From: Bostrychus sinensis
Lineage: Eukaryota; Chordata; Actinopteri; Gobiiformes; Eleotridae
Length of the DNA: 64,000 nucleotides
NCBI GenBank assembly: GCA_020698575.1
Contig: CM036243.1
Location: 14,809,903-14,873,902 of the forward strand
Direction: 5' to 3'
Position 1 is the first letter of the stretch; the number at the start of each line of letters is the position of its first letter. Positions 43,851 through 56,671 of the stretch are shown here, piece by piece. The notes below the pieces were generated by a model, which was given only the letters and a program-made list of their open reading frames with translations, made no database searches and was not told where the DNA came from. The position numbers and the translations under genes are program-made.

Positions 43851-46800
43851 GTATGCCTAAATATCATGCCTATTAAGGCTGAGTATAGATTGTTTTTGTC
43901 ACCATTTCTATGATTCAACACATGAAAACATTACTTTTTGTGTCATCTTATTGTATGCATAGATGACAAGTGCTCAAGGTGTAAAACTAACATATAACAC
44001 ATCAGTCACCTTAAATAGCCACTATATGTAAAAAAAAAAAATGACAGTCTGCCTCTGGCCCATCATCCATGTGGACAGAAATAGTTCCCTCTGTGTGTAT
44101 CTGTGTGATGAATGCTGCCACACAGTGACATGGATGTCAGGAGCTCAGACTAAAGGTATCTGCCTGTTTCATCTCTGGGTAGGCCTACTGTATATGTGCG
44201 TAGGTGTTTTCTCAATCACTCCTTTAAATTAGAATGTCACTGTTCAGTCTGCGCCTGACAGCTATCCTATCATGGGTTGAAGAAAAACCAGCCACCTGTC
44301 CAGGCCTCAAACTCGCCGAGGAGATGAGAGGAACAGGAAAAGGGGCTGAGAAAACAGGGAATGCAGAAGGGTGGTGAAGTGAAGAGGAATTCCACCACCC
44401 TTGAATATAAAAAGGATGCTTGTATCCAAAAAGGATAAAAGAGTGCAGATTCACGCACTGTCACACACCGTGCAGGCCCACACACCGCACATACACACCC
44501 ACAAAACCAGCTTTCTCTATTTGGAGTTTTCATTTTAAGTCTGCCTGAGTCTTCAGCTTTGTAGCATAAATATACATGAGGATGAAGCGGTGCCATAACA
44601 GAAGGACAGCAAAGATGGAGAAAGGGATAAGGAAAGGCCAGAAAGACAGAGACAGACTTATGCCATTTGTAACACTCTTCGCGCATGTTCATCTCTGCCC
44701 CGGGACAGTTGGCAGTCACAGAAAGTAGCTGGTAGAAGAGGGCGCCCAGGGAAACAGCTAGCAGCAAAAGTTTATGATTTGAAGAGTAACAAAATGCTGG
44801 AGGGAGATGAGGAAGCGGAGCAGAGGAGGAAATGTGGTGATTAGTTGCCACATTTGTCGCCTCCTGAGATGGAGCTCCGGGTGTAGTTGTCAGATTAGAA
44901 CTTGAACATAGACTGTATGCAAATACATATACGCAAATAGTCACAGTATCAGTTTTCAAATGTTACTGACTTTCATCTCAGTTGCTCCCGACTGTGCAGC
45001 TGCAGTACATGTAGCCTCTATGCCTTTTCATCTGACACCCTCTAAACTATAACTTTGTTTTAAATATTTATTTTAAAGCTAATTTAACAAACAAAATTTT
45101 AACCGTTAGTTTGTTAATAATTTCTATGCCTCACATTATATTGCAAGTGACAGACACTTACTTTTTGTATTTTAAAATAATTGTCCAAACAGAGTAATAG
45201 GAATCATCTGTGAAAAAACTAAACCTTAAGTTGTATTATACAGTTTCATATTAATGATTTTAATACACTGGCAGACTCTGACAAGAGATACCTTCATTGG
45301 TCATTGAATAACTGGCTGCCAGAAAAAGTAAAAGAATGTGTGTTTTAGAGCATGGTAAACAGCACCAGAAAGAAACATCAAACATCAAAAAATGATGCAA
45401 AGTTAATTGTTAGATAATTGTTAGATAATGGAGATAATTGTTGGTGAATTTTTTGGTTTTACATTTTAAAAACAGCAAATATAGCTATTCTGGTTTTGTC
45501 TGAGTGGTGGGCTTGGGAACACTAGGTAACAGGTTTTATCATAGCACCAGCAACCAATGAAATGTGGTGTATCAAAACAGAAGTCTACTTTACACTTGGT
45601 TCATAATATAGATCTGTTTTATTCATTTATCATTAGTTATTAAGTCATGTTTAGCACTTGGTTTTGACCACTTGTTTTTTTTTTTTTTTTAAGATTTAAG
45701 ATTGTGCAATCAAAGTAAAATGTGAACCTAAAAACAGTTGAACCCTTTTGTTATGTATTTTCACTTATAAAAAGAATCAGGGACAATTCATTTCATCATT
45801 ATAGACATATTCTTACCTATAACGGTACAATATTTCTTGGTGGCAGTACTTTGCACCTCTCATCTCTCTCTTGTCTGTGCCTTGATTGTGTGCGCTGCTT
45901 CTGTGATTGGTATAAATTGTTTTGCTCAATAGGGCTGATCATGGTGAGTCATAATGGCGGACAGCAGGTCAAGTCTAACATTAGTAAAGGTGACAGCCGC
46001 ACTGATTTTAAGTTACAAAAATTGCATTTGCATACAGTATTTAAGATGTTTTGAGTATCAAACGTTTCATAATTAGAAGCCAGAATGAAATTTTTGTGTT
46101 TTTTTGTTTGCAACATCTGGCATTATTGGCAGGACATACAGTGGGACAAGGCATTTGAGGTGAAACATTTACCTCTCACATGGCCGACGTTCAATCTCAG
46201 CGTTTTGCTGGAGACAAGAGCAAGACAGGAAGAAAGAGAGGGCCCAATTAAAATGCCACCCTCCTTCTCTCTGCACTCTTCATTAGTCTCACCCCACGAG
46301 TTCATCTGGTGACAAACAATACCTACACCCCCCTCCACCGCTGTATCTGCTCTATTAAAATGACTCACAGGGAGACACCCTGCCGATGACATTTTTCAAA
46401 ATGAGGGATGATGCCAGTCAAAAAGTCTCATCAATGAGCGGCGCGTGGCAAAAGCTCTGTTTTTTAATTTGTATGTGTGGGTTTTTCTGTCTTCTCCTCT
46501 CGAGTGGTCATTAGGGAGGTGTCCAGTTATCACTGTCACATCCCTCTCCTGCCTCAGTCACCTTTCTCCTCTCTCCTGCTCTGTCATTGATCAGGATCTG
46601 CTGCATATTTGTATTCCTTTTGCTAAGCTCCTACTCATTTTTTAACATTGTAATGTATTTTGTGGTATCAGATTTAGAAATGAATGAAGCAGTTAGGGAA
46701 ATCGAAAGGTACAATATATTACAGTTTTTATTATGTATGTGGAAAAACTGCCTCAAGGAACCAAAGAATTTAAAGCCAGACCCATTTAGCTCCAAATGGT

Positions 46801-48025
46801 TGACCAATAGGTTCAACTGGTATGATTGTGGAATCTATTTTCACCTATGATCATTGTATTATCACCCACTTTTTTTTCTGCATAATTTTTGTATTGCACA
46901 TTTATCACACATCTGTTTTACCATTTCATGTAATTTGAATAATATGCTTCAAACAAGCGGAATACTCTGCAACCCATTTTGGGGTCCAGACCAAACAGTT
47001 GAAAATTATGAGAATAAATGTTGTAGCTGCAGCTGTAATGAACAGTAGAATTGTTATGACTCTATAAGGCCCTTACAGCATAGACAACAGATGCATTTGT
47101 TTTTATTTCTCTAAGCAGGGGCAGTACAGGCACAGAGTCTGACAAAAAAGCATGATGACTTTATTTTAGGAAAAAATTTAGCAATTGGTGTAAACATTGT
47201 CTGGGAAAATGTTGTGCATAGATTATTGTCCCTTGTCCTGCTTTACTTTTTAACAGATCCAATTCCCAGTACCTGCTTCACTGTTCTGGTATCCTAATCA
47301 GTGCCTAAAGCAGCAGTGTCTCAGTAGAAATAAAAATATTATGTACTGCTTGGTGGAAACTGATCTACAGTTTAAGACTTAATTGTGTTTGACAAGTCTC
47401 ATAGTCTAATAGTGTGGAAGCAGACAGAGGATGATGCCTGAATTTCTTCTCTTTTTTATCCATGGTTTCACATATTAATGTTCAAATATTTGGTTAAGGC
47501 AAATGAAACGTGACTGTCCAAAAAGCCTGTCCTTCAGTTTTGTACCCATTTTTCATTTGGCAAGTCAAATAATTACTTCTTTGATGTGGTCTAATGAGAC
47601 ATAAAGTGCCGTTTTAGCCTGTAGGACAGAACAAACTTACCCAGTTAGAAGCTTTTACACAAATTTTCTGTGCTGTTCTAAAATGAAAGATTCAAATGAA
47701 ATGATAATACTGTAGAGCAGAGTTGTAGTATGTGAGCTGATGTGGTTCAGGGGTAAATGTGCAATCCATTGCATAACAAATATCTTATATCCCACATTGC
47801 TAAAAAAAAAAAAAAAGAAAGAAAAAAAGAAATCCACTAAAACTAATATTTTATTTCTTTACTTGACTCTTTGTGGCTGGAGTTGGTATCCTTGGCCATA
47901 TCTTGCAATGGTACAAATTCCTGGATATATGGTGTTCTGGATCCACTTAAAAAAATTATAATTTCTTCCTTGGCCCATTACTGACTATTACACTTTCAGT
48001 CAACATAACCTTCTTACCAGAACTG
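43851..48025. other. ndst3 intron; possible conserved non-coding DNA at about 46110-46450
   Basis: No exon on the + strand is seen. A 229-codon minus-strand frame at 44270-44959 lies opposite a purine-rich strand, which removes stop codons by composition, and has no motif, so I do not call it a gene. A T run is at about 45676-45691. The stretch 46110-46450 is repeat-free, with AGGGCCCAATTAAAATGCC and ATTAAAATGACTCAC motifs, and may be regulatory, by inference. A segment near 47875-47990 resembles 63575-63700 weakly (GGCTGGAGTTGGTATCC / GACTGGAGTTAGTTTC), suggesting an old shared repeat. Confidence 0.35.
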
Positions 48026-48033
48026 ATGAACAA

Positions 48034-48496
48034 TAGGAATGGGACAATACACTTTTGTCTCAAAATGATGCTATAGCGATACTTTGGTGCTGATTTGATT
48101 TGCATTGTAATTCAATAAATTGCAATGCAGGTATTGTGATTCACTAATATCAATTATTGCAATATTTTGTCCTTCAATTTAAAATCAGGAAACCTTAAGT
48201 AATAATACTAAATCAACCATCAGACAGTCTGGCATTTACTTATATACCTTAGCTGATTTGAGTCACAGTATTTGGCAGACTACGGGCTTAGAAGTGCAGT
48301 GCTGCCCGCTACAGTCCTGGCAGAATTCTTGACCACTTTTGGCCCACATTTGATTGTGAAAACATGCAGGCAAGGTAGCAAAACTTAGTATGCATGCCAC
48401 AAATGGAAAGTATCAAAGCCTGGCAGACGTATTGATACTTTGTTTTGCTCTACAAAGATATTGCGATATATTACAAATCCTGTTTCCCCAACCCTA
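48034..48496. mobile_element. hAT-type miniature element
   Basis: Starts TAGGAATGGGACAATAC and ends GTTTCCCCAACCCTA. The flanks ATGAACAA (48026-48033) and ATGATCAA (48497-48504) match at 7 of 8 bases. Subterminal ATTGCAATATTTTGTC and AAGATATTGCGATATATT are typical of these fish elements. 463 bp, no transposase. Confidence 0.82.
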
Positions 48497-48504
48497 ATGA
48501 TCAA

Positions 48505-49465
48505 TATTCATAGTCATACTGATGAATCAGATCTTCTTCAAATTAATCTTTAGAGCCACTCATGCAGTATTGTCTGCATGTGTTTTTAATCTACTTATTG
48601 TGAGTTGTGTAATAATTGACACATGGTATTTCTAGTCTTGCATGTAGTTTTGGACTGCACTTAATATATTCAGGTCAAGAATGGAGTAGATTGGAGAAGG
48701 TTGATTTGTTGATTAAATTATGCTTGTAAGCTGATAGAGCAGCAGATACTGCAGCAGATACATGCATTCCAACAGTAAATAGTGCTATTTACAAGGAATC
48801 CTCTCTGGTCTGGATATTTTACTAATTATGGCTCTCAAGTGTTTCCTGCATCTAATTAGTTTTCTTTCATTATCACTACATTCTTATAATTAATACTGAG
48901 TAAATCCTTTGTAAACAGGGATGCCAATAATTGTACCAACTCTTCATTTGGTTTCATTAGCAGATTCATTAAAACCTTCATTTTTTATTCTAAATTAACT
49001 CCAAGAGAAGCTTTGCAGCCACAGCAATCACTGAAATTCAGAATGCTTGAAGGGCTGCCAAGAAGTATTTATTATGAATATAGCTGTGCCAGAGCGATCA
49101 CAAGTACCTTGGAACTGTAAGTGCAAGTGAATAGACAATTTTGGAGTAAAACGCTACACCGGCTCGAATTTGACAAGCAAGAATGGAAGTGAGACAGAAG
49201 CAGGGAGTAAGCAAAAGGCAGACTGGCATTAACTGGTAAAGTGCTTTTCTGCTCATCAAATAGAGATGTGTGACCCACTTAAATGTGCTGGTCTAGTGTA
49301 CACATTACATGCATAGATACACACAAGCACATGCAGTCAAGGAGATGAAGCAAGATCTTTGACCTGCTTTAACGGCGAATTAAACCGCATTAAGTGTGAC
49401 TAATTTCCCTCTTGTTTTAATTGAATTCAAAAATATATACTGAAATGCAAGTCTATGGCCAATAA
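48505..49465. other. ndst3 intron, no feature recognised
   Basis: AT-rich sequence without repeat ends or exon-like blocks. Confidence 0.5.
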
Positions 49466-49560
49466 TAAAGTCTGAACCAGGATTAAATCAGGTCTAAAGA
49501 AGGATAGCAGGACTAAACCTAGGGCTAAATCAGGATGAATCCAAGGACAAACTCTGACTT
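49466..49560 (+). repeat. Loose copy of the ACTAAACCAG minisatellite
   Basis: Contains AGTCTGAACCAGGATTAAAT, CAGGTCTAAAGAAGG, GGACTAAACCTAGGGC and GATGAATCCAAGG, the same unit as the array inside the hAT element at 5872-6486 but without hAT termini. Confidence 0.7.
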
Positions 49561-49574
49561 GAGAAAATTATGAC

Positions 49575-50379
49575 TTAAAGAGCAAGTCAACCCTAAGCCA
49601 CTTACTCATTATTTCTAGTCTTATGTTTGACTGTTTTGTAAAAAAAGGTCATAGGTAAAGGTAAATTCACATTTTGTGGAGAAAACCTAACCCTTCTGCT
49701 CAGTAGTTCCAGATAGACAAGTGTGACGTAGTACTTTACTTCGTTATCACACCTGTGCCGTGTGTCTCCCCCATGGCCCCGTGCTCCTCACGCTCTCGCT
49801 GTCTCTCTGCCCTGTGCGCTCGTCCCAGTCCTGTAGTTGCCAGGTGTGGGTCATTTTCCTAAAAATGCCATGCAGCCCCGGATTTACCGTTCAGGCCTCT
49901 CTGCCCCTCCCTTCCCCCTCACAGCGGGAGCGGAGTCAAGAACACCGGACTGACTCTGCTTTCGCTCGTTATAGGCTCCATGGAAAGAAAAAAAATTGAA
50001 AATGTGCAATCTGGTACCTCCAAAATAAAAGTGTTATAGCATTTATGGGACAAAGACACCAGTCTGACAGATTTACTTTCCACATCCAAATGACTTGTGA
50101 TTATGAGGTTTAGAAACTGATAGTAGGCAACAGACACAAGTATAAATGTACACAAATGTGGGATGGGTGTATTTTTTCTTTTTTTTTTTTTTTTCTTTCT
50201 GGGACTTGGTAACCCTGCTGCGGAGGACAACCTGACAGCTGTCAGTCACACGTCCAGGCCTCACTCCACCCTCAGTTCTTGCCTCTGTCTCTGCCTGGTT
50301 TCTGCCCAGTTTTTGCACAGTTTTCAATCTCTGGCAATGGGCGGAGTAAGGCCTGGGCCAGGGCTGAGTTGCTCTTTAA
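49575..50379. mobile_element. TTAA-flanked non-autonomous transposon
   Basis: Left end TTAAAGAGCAAGTCAACCC, right end GGGCTGAGTTGCTCTTTAA, mutually inverted over about 19 bp with few mismatches. TTAA at both edges could be a piggyBac-type target. The interior is GC-rich at 49750-49960 and 50200-50370. A T tract is at 50176-50193. The short open frames have no transposase motif. Confidence 0.65.
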
Positions 50380-52925
50380 CATCATTTAAAAAGGACTAAG
50401 CATTTGTTAATACACTTATGCTCTTGAGATAAAAACACCTCTTCAGCTGGAGTTTTTGAAAAGTGAGAATGTTTGTCTTGTGTAAACAAGAAGCCAATCT
50501 GTAACAACAGTTAAACAAAATTATTAAAACTAATTATTTTACAGTTATATTTGGATACACTGTTGTTTATTATGTAGTGGCCGATTATTTTGTCATTTGT
50601 GGTACCTGGCTACACATACATGAATATTATAGTCTAAATACACATATTTCCATCCATCCATTTTTTTGCCACCCTGCAGAGGAAACTAATTTCGGCCGCT
50701 TGTATCTGGGATCTTGTCCTTTTGGTCATGACCCAAAGCTCATGACCATAGGTGAGAGTAGGAACGTATATCAAACAGTAAATCGAGAGCTTTGCCTTTC
50801 GGCTCAGCTCCTTCACTTATGCTCTTATTGCTATGTTAATTTGACTATTTGTCTGCTAATGTCACAAAATAGAGACTTCTTTTCAAAGTGGAGCTTCAAA
50901 AATGGATACAGCAGAGACATGTAGAATCAAAACAGGGCTTTTAATATTCCCTGCTAACTGTAGGTTGCATTGACGTGATGTCATGGAGGCAGGCAAGAAT
51001 TCTATCATAGAATCTGCTGCTCTAACACTGGCCCCTGTTGTATTCAAGTTCTAGAATTTGATGTCAAAACCTCAGATGGCGGGGAGGGGCCTGTATAAAT
51101 GTATAGGTGAGGCGCAATTTTTCAAATTTATCCAGTCAGAAAATCCACAAATATTGAACCTAATAATTTTTGGTTAGCAACTGGGTCCACAACCACACCA
51201 TAATAATCTTGTTATTTAATGGCAAGTCTTTTGAGAGCAATCGCGCCTGTGCGTTTCAATAATATCACCACTTTTTGACATTATAGTGAAGAAATAAATT
51301 CACTTTAGGTCATTTGTACTGACAATGAAGACTTTAAACATTGTGTTAGTTTTTGTTTCATGACGATAAGCCAAGTAATTACAGAGATATCAACGTAAAC
51401 CACACCAAGACATCTGCATTTTGAATCTTTGGCAGCAAATTCTACCATTGAATTCTTATCTTTTCATCAGCTTAATTTAAAATTATAGACCCTTCAGAAT
51501 TCTATGAAATCACATGAACACTTATCTATCCATATTAATCACTTACAGATTGAATGATACTTACAGATTATTTAACACCAAAAAAAGCAAAAACAAACTC
51601 ACTGTGCATGGTTTGATTTGTCTGTGAGATATCTGGTAGTCTGTAGCAGATAGAGAAAACAGCAGTTTATAGGTAAAGTATATGTAAATATCCATCAAAG
51701 ATAAGACCATAATATAGTGCAATACAAGTTTGTGGATACAGACTTTTTTTTTATAAATCTTGTGCAGGGCTAGTGTGAAAGCAAAAGAAAAAAAAAAATG
51801 ATGTAGTGCGAAGGGGAATATGACAGAATGGGGATCTAGTGGCGAGGTGCTGGGAGGAGGATTGTGAAACCCAGGGAATGCCAGCTGTCCAGATGCCTGT
51901 CTCCCATCTGTTTGAACCTCAACATCTAACTGGCACCTCGTCCACCACTTACTTAGCACATGCACAAACACACACATGTTCCCATACTGGCATTGCTTCT
52001 GACACCACCAGCATTAAGCAGCTGTAGGACTGGGCACACAAATGAGACCTATTGCTTACAACTAATTCCAGTTACCTTCATCTCTGGGAATTGTCGAGAT
52101 GACTACCACAAAATCCCGCCTCCTGCTAAGCCAATCTCGCCTTCTACTTCATAAACTATCTTTTATGGCCAATTTGAAAAAACATCTCGGGCGCTGATGC
52201 TAGGTGCCCAGTGTACATATTGGTTTCATATTGCTTAAAGCTTCCCATTCTCCCCAATCTGGAGCCATTACCCTTGAGAAAAAAAAAAAAAAAAAAAGAG
52301 CAGCAGCAGGAGGGGGACTCAACTGTCTCTTAGAGTAAGTGCTAAGCTTTTGTCACCAGAGCAGTGTGTTGCTGCCCAAGAATGTTATTGTTGGTTGTAG
52401 TTTGTATCACAGTTTGGCTTCTGTTTGATATTCTGCTGGCTCTCCCCAAGGTGCTGTACTGAAATGAAAGAGGAAAAACATTTACAACTCAAGTTTGACC
52501 ACAGAAAATAGCTATTATTAGACGTTAACCAAGACAACCTATAAAGATTGCTCAAATATTGTATCCTTTTCAAATAAAAGCTCTAAGGACTGTTTTCAAT
52601 ATGCTCTTTTTGGCTTTCTTTTTTTTTAGGTTTCTGTCCTGACTGGATGTCTCCTTGTTTTTTTATCTATAAACCACACTGGAGCTAACAGAAATGCCTT
52701 TTTTTTACGCTCCTTATTTAGTATTTGCACATGCTTTTCCACAGACTGAGCTTTGGATGGTTGTCTTTTAATGATGAATACTCTCATCCTACTTAACCTC
52801 AGTACCTGCATACATTATTACAAAATTTTAATTTATTCTAAAATTTGATGTTTTTCTTAAACATTGTCAGTTTTCCACTGGGTAGTTGGTACTGCTTTGT
52901 CATAGGGTAATCCCTAATGGTTTTT
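50380..52925. other. ndst3 intron, no gene recognised
   Basis: AT-rich sequence with a poly(A) run at about 52279-52297. The 138-codon minus frame at 51561-51977 has no known motif and is probably chance. No exon-like, splice-bounded block. Confidence 0.45.
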
Positions 52926-52933
52926 GTTGTGAG

Positions 52934-54278
52934 TAAAGCTTGGCGATTTAGCCTAAAAAAAAAATTGACTTACGATTTAAAAATGATTTTTTTCCCCACT
53001 TACCTAAAATCAAACTGAAGACAACAGAGAAATTGTCCAAAACAAGTTTAGCTTTATTGCTTTGCTTTATTGCTTTTATAGCTTTATTTGCTCTTGAGGT
53101 TAAAGTGCAGTCAGACAAATAGAAGTGCATCAAGTCAAATAGAAGAGAAGGCCCTGTGATTTTGCAGGGGATTTTCTTAAAAGTTGCGCTAAAAGTTGCA
53201 ATTTTTTTTTGTCTATAATTCTTCTTAAAAATATTAGTTAGAACTGTAAAAACTAACAAAATCTGTTTTTAAACATATGTGAGGTGGTAATTAATCTAAT
53301 TAAAAATACCTGTATTTGAACAGGCCAAGGGTACCTGCTTTTTAAAATTATATTGCGGCGTTATTAGGCTGTTTTTTGGAGGCTCCTGCAGCTGATTCTG
53401 ATTCTGTTCCTCTCAGATCTTCTCTGGTGATTCCTTTGTTGTGTGCTGTAGAACATCCAGTCATTAAAAACAGAGGACATTTGCTGTGCTAGGTTTTCAG
53501 GAAGGTTATTAGCCTGCAACATGAATGTTTAAAGAACAATGACATCAAACTTCACTGTTGTCTAAATACGCTGCCCATTCAACTTATTAGGCAACTATAT
53601 CACCATGGCAACGCAGACAGCTTTTCAGAGTGACACCAGACAAAATTAGAAAGCACCGCGTTTGTCTCCTCCTTTAGTCCCATCCACACCGCTGCTGCTG
53701 GTGAGCACCTGCAACCTCATGTGCGCTCAATCTCCATGCTATAGCTCCGCGCTGCTCCACACCGCACCTCCGTCCTCCGCACCGCACCTCCGTCCTCCAC
53801 GCCGCTTTGTCTGTGGGTCAACCCGACCTCCGCCGCGCATTACCGGTGCGCTGCTGCTGAGAGAGTTGCGGAGTTTGGACAAAGTTGCAGGGTCACACTG
53901 AATTCGCGGGGTTTGCTTGAATTCACAGAGTTTGCTTGATTTTGCATTAATAGTTGTGATCGCAAAATCGCGAAATCCTGTAGGGACTGACTTTGCAGTG
54001 GGGCATCTCCGTGCTCCGTCTGATGCCGCAAACCCGAACCTATTCCACACAACTGATGACACTGTGTCTTTCTTAGGAACGAGTTCTTCCCTGCTCGCTG
54101 CCATGTTGTTTGTGTTCCTCTAGCGCGGAGGGAGGGCTGGCGGGCCTACGCACTATGAACTACGGGAGCCCAGAGCACCGGTGGTGGACATTTTTTTTAA
54201 ATCGATTTTTATTTAAACAAGTCGACCTGCCCTACAAATTCGAATTAATCAAAAAAATCGATTTATCGCCCAGCCCTA
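52934..54278 (-). mobile_element. hAT derivative with GC-rich end, TSD GTTGTGAG
   Basis: Starts TAAAGCTTGGCGATTTAGCC and ends ATTTATCGCCCAGCCCTA. A perfect 8-bp target duplication GTTGTGAG lies at 52926-52933 and 54279-54286. The 1345-bp body is AT-rich on the left and GC-rich at 53660-54170, a layout like that of the element at 33028-34284. The minus-strand frame in the GC-rich part opens with hAT-like sequence, so this is a deletion derivative that kept its 5' end. Confidence 0.9.
53739..54104 (-). pseudogene. hAT transposase N-terminal remnant
   Basis: The 121-codon minus frame starts MAASREELVPKKDTVSSVVW and continues NRFGFAASDGAR, a pattern seen at the start of BED-finger domains in fish hAT transposases (LVPKK, then a V-W-x-x-F-G-F core). 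The expected Cys-x2-Cys and His ligands further on are not clearly kept and the catalytic domain is missing. Confidence 0.55.
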
Positions 54279-54286
54279 GTTGTGAG

Positions 54287-56334
54287 TGATAAGTTCCACT
54301 TTGCCTTTAACTGAAATAAAGTGGTTTGAAATGATAGTTTGCCCTTACACTGCTAAAAGAGTGATAAGAAAATGGGTTTGAATCATTCTTTGGTTTCTCA
54401 ACCCAGAAATTACATAGTTGCACCATTTTCCTACATAGAAAGCGTCACTACCCAATTTTGCAACTTCTAAACCTTGCATCTTTCATTGTTAATATCAATT
54501 TTTCACTTTGCTTCTCTTTTTTCCATTCATGTTTTTCTTTGCAGCAAATTTAACTGCAGCAATTTTTATAACTGTTCCATGTTACTAAAATTATGTTTTT
54601 ATAAAAATTCTTAGAACGTTTTGAAAACTAGAAAAAGCCACACTTGGCCTGACCCATGCCATACTACTATAGCGCAACATATTAACATTTAAAATGTCCT
54701 GAGACATTGTGCAAGAACTATAGTAAAATAATGTCAATTGGGTAAGAGCACCACAGTGCCTCATGACTCCATCTAATGGTAGAAACTGATGCAACAGGCC
54801 TCCTTAATACATCTGAATGTTTTTAGCCCACTGCCAGAAAAGAACAGAAATTAAACATTGTCAGTGAGAGTATCATATTTTTATTAGTGTCCTTTTTGAC
54901 AAAGGGTAGCTACCTCAAAATAATCTCATGTCAGTACATTCTAAATTGTCTTTTGAATGTGTTCAAAGCTGTCATTCCCATCTTCAATACACTTGCTAAT
55001 GCTCATGTAAACGATTATAAGCACATCTAACTGAGTGAGAAATAAAGGTGTAGGATGTCAGACTGACAGCTGGAGGACTGAGGAATACCGGGGTGTCCCT
55101 GTAGCACGACAAACAATAGCACTGACAACCCCTGTTCAGACCCTTGCATGGCTGCCCACTTTTCCGCTATGCACGTGTAGGCTGCAGAATACAAATGAGC
55201 TGTTTAAACGAATCCGGCACACACTTGGACACAAACCTGTGCCGGCTCTCACAGATAGCGCACGCACGTTAATAATGCATTTCGACCAAGTGCATCGGGG
55301 AATGTATATTGAGTTACCATGCAAAGCACTCAGCTACAAACTTAATTTTATTCTTAAGTCTTTTGAATCCTCACATTTGGCCGCGTGTGTGCGCGTGAGA
55401 GTGCGTGTTAAGATGTAGAGGCAGTCATAAGAGGGGAGACAGGGGATCAGATTAGGGAGCTGTGCACATCTGTCAGTATGCAGCCATCTTCCACACCATT
55501 AGATTAGGCCTAATAAAGACAATGTGTGTTTGTGTGGTTGTTTGTGTAACTAGAGCACACACAGAAGGTGAGAGGGTGAGTGGAGACCATTGGAACCACT
55601 GGAGTCAGCTCTCCGAGATCTGTTAAATGCGGCGTGTCGGAGATGCCCCACTAAAGCGCCAACACACACACTTCATATTCCCAAGTTTTGAAAATAAACA
55701 AATTTTGTCGGAGCAAACAGTGCAAAGTGCAGCGATTGCAAGAAGATGGTTTGTGTGAGAAAGATGCAAGAGTTATAGACGGAGGAGGAGAGAGAGAGAG
55801 GAGCGATCTTTCCACTGTGCTGCTTCAGCCTTCCTTTCAAATTAGAACAGAGCCGTCTCCAGAGAATGTGACATTTTCACGGAGCGAGCCAGGGAGAGAT
55901 GGAGGTTCAGAGGAAGGATGGGGGGGTGGAAGACAAATGGGGAAGGGGGGGGGTGGGGGCGTTCTCACAAGTCCCAGAGAAGGAGGGACATTGGGCTTCA
56001 TTTGGTGTTAAGGCTGGATGGAGAGAGTGATGAGGAGGGAGGAAGTGAGCGCATTTGGGTGGGGGTAGGGGTTATTAGTCCACCCTCCAGAGGCTACTAA
56101 TGCACTGACCTTCATTAACTCGCATTACTGTTGGTGTGTGTGAGAGTGTGTGTGCAGCTCTCTTTAGTTAACACTCATTACAGAGTCTTTGTTTAAAGGC
56201 CAGTAAACTAATGAAGTCATTAAATAAAGTGAAGAAAATCCTGATTTGACTATTGGAGCCACAGACTTAGGTGTCATTGGCAGTCAATGGAACACACTTG
56301 GACCAGAGTCAAAATTAACTCTCATTGAAGCAGG
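54287..56334. other. ndst3 intron; possible conserved non-coding DNA at about 55040-55400
   Basis: The stretch 55040-55400 is repeat-free and less AT-rich, with GAATCCGGCACACACTTGG and AATAATGCATTTCGACC, and keeps a 127-codon open frame without recognisable motif. I favour regulatory DNA over a gene but cannot tell. 55780-56060 is purine/G-rich (GGAGGAGAGAGAGAG, a G-run near 55945). Confidence 0.3.
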
Positions 56335-56620
56335 AATGGAAGAAGCACTCAGAATCTGTACTCGAGTAAAACTGTTGTTACTTGTACTTCAAAAAAGGTG
56401 GTGATGAGGGGCCCCAGGGTATGTGCTGTATGTATACTGTATGCTTTGAAAAAAAAGAAAAAAGATTTCTCTCAAATTAATTACTAAGTAATTACTTGAG
56501 TAAAAGATTCAAGCTTTAATGATTTATTGCCATTGTTAAAGTGTAAATAACCTGATTACAATTGACCATCATCCAGAATGGGCATTACTGCACTGACTAT
56601 ATCTGATTCCACCACTGATT
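56335..56620 (+). mobile_element. hAT-like element of the AAGTAC-rich family, degenerate
   Basis: Begins near GGAATGGAAGAAGCACTC, contains CTGTACTCGAGTAAAACTG and ACTTGAGTAAAAGATTC, and ends GATTCCACCACTG. Related to 18993, 22002 and 35535. No clean target duplication. It ends about 50 bp before the next ndst3 exon. Confidence 0.6.
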
Positions 56621-56671
56621 CGAATAAATAGCAGAAATTCTGACCACTGATATTTGTTTATCTGTCCGCAG

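Noticed and set aside
44270..44959. 229-codon open frame on the minus strand in the ndst3 intron
   Set aside because: The + strand here is purine-rich, so the minus strand lacks stop codons by composition. No domain, no splice context and no recognisable homology.
51561..51977. 138-codon minus frame in the intron
   Set aside because: No recognisable motif, low-complexity and hydrophobic AT-driven content, and no splice or promoter support.
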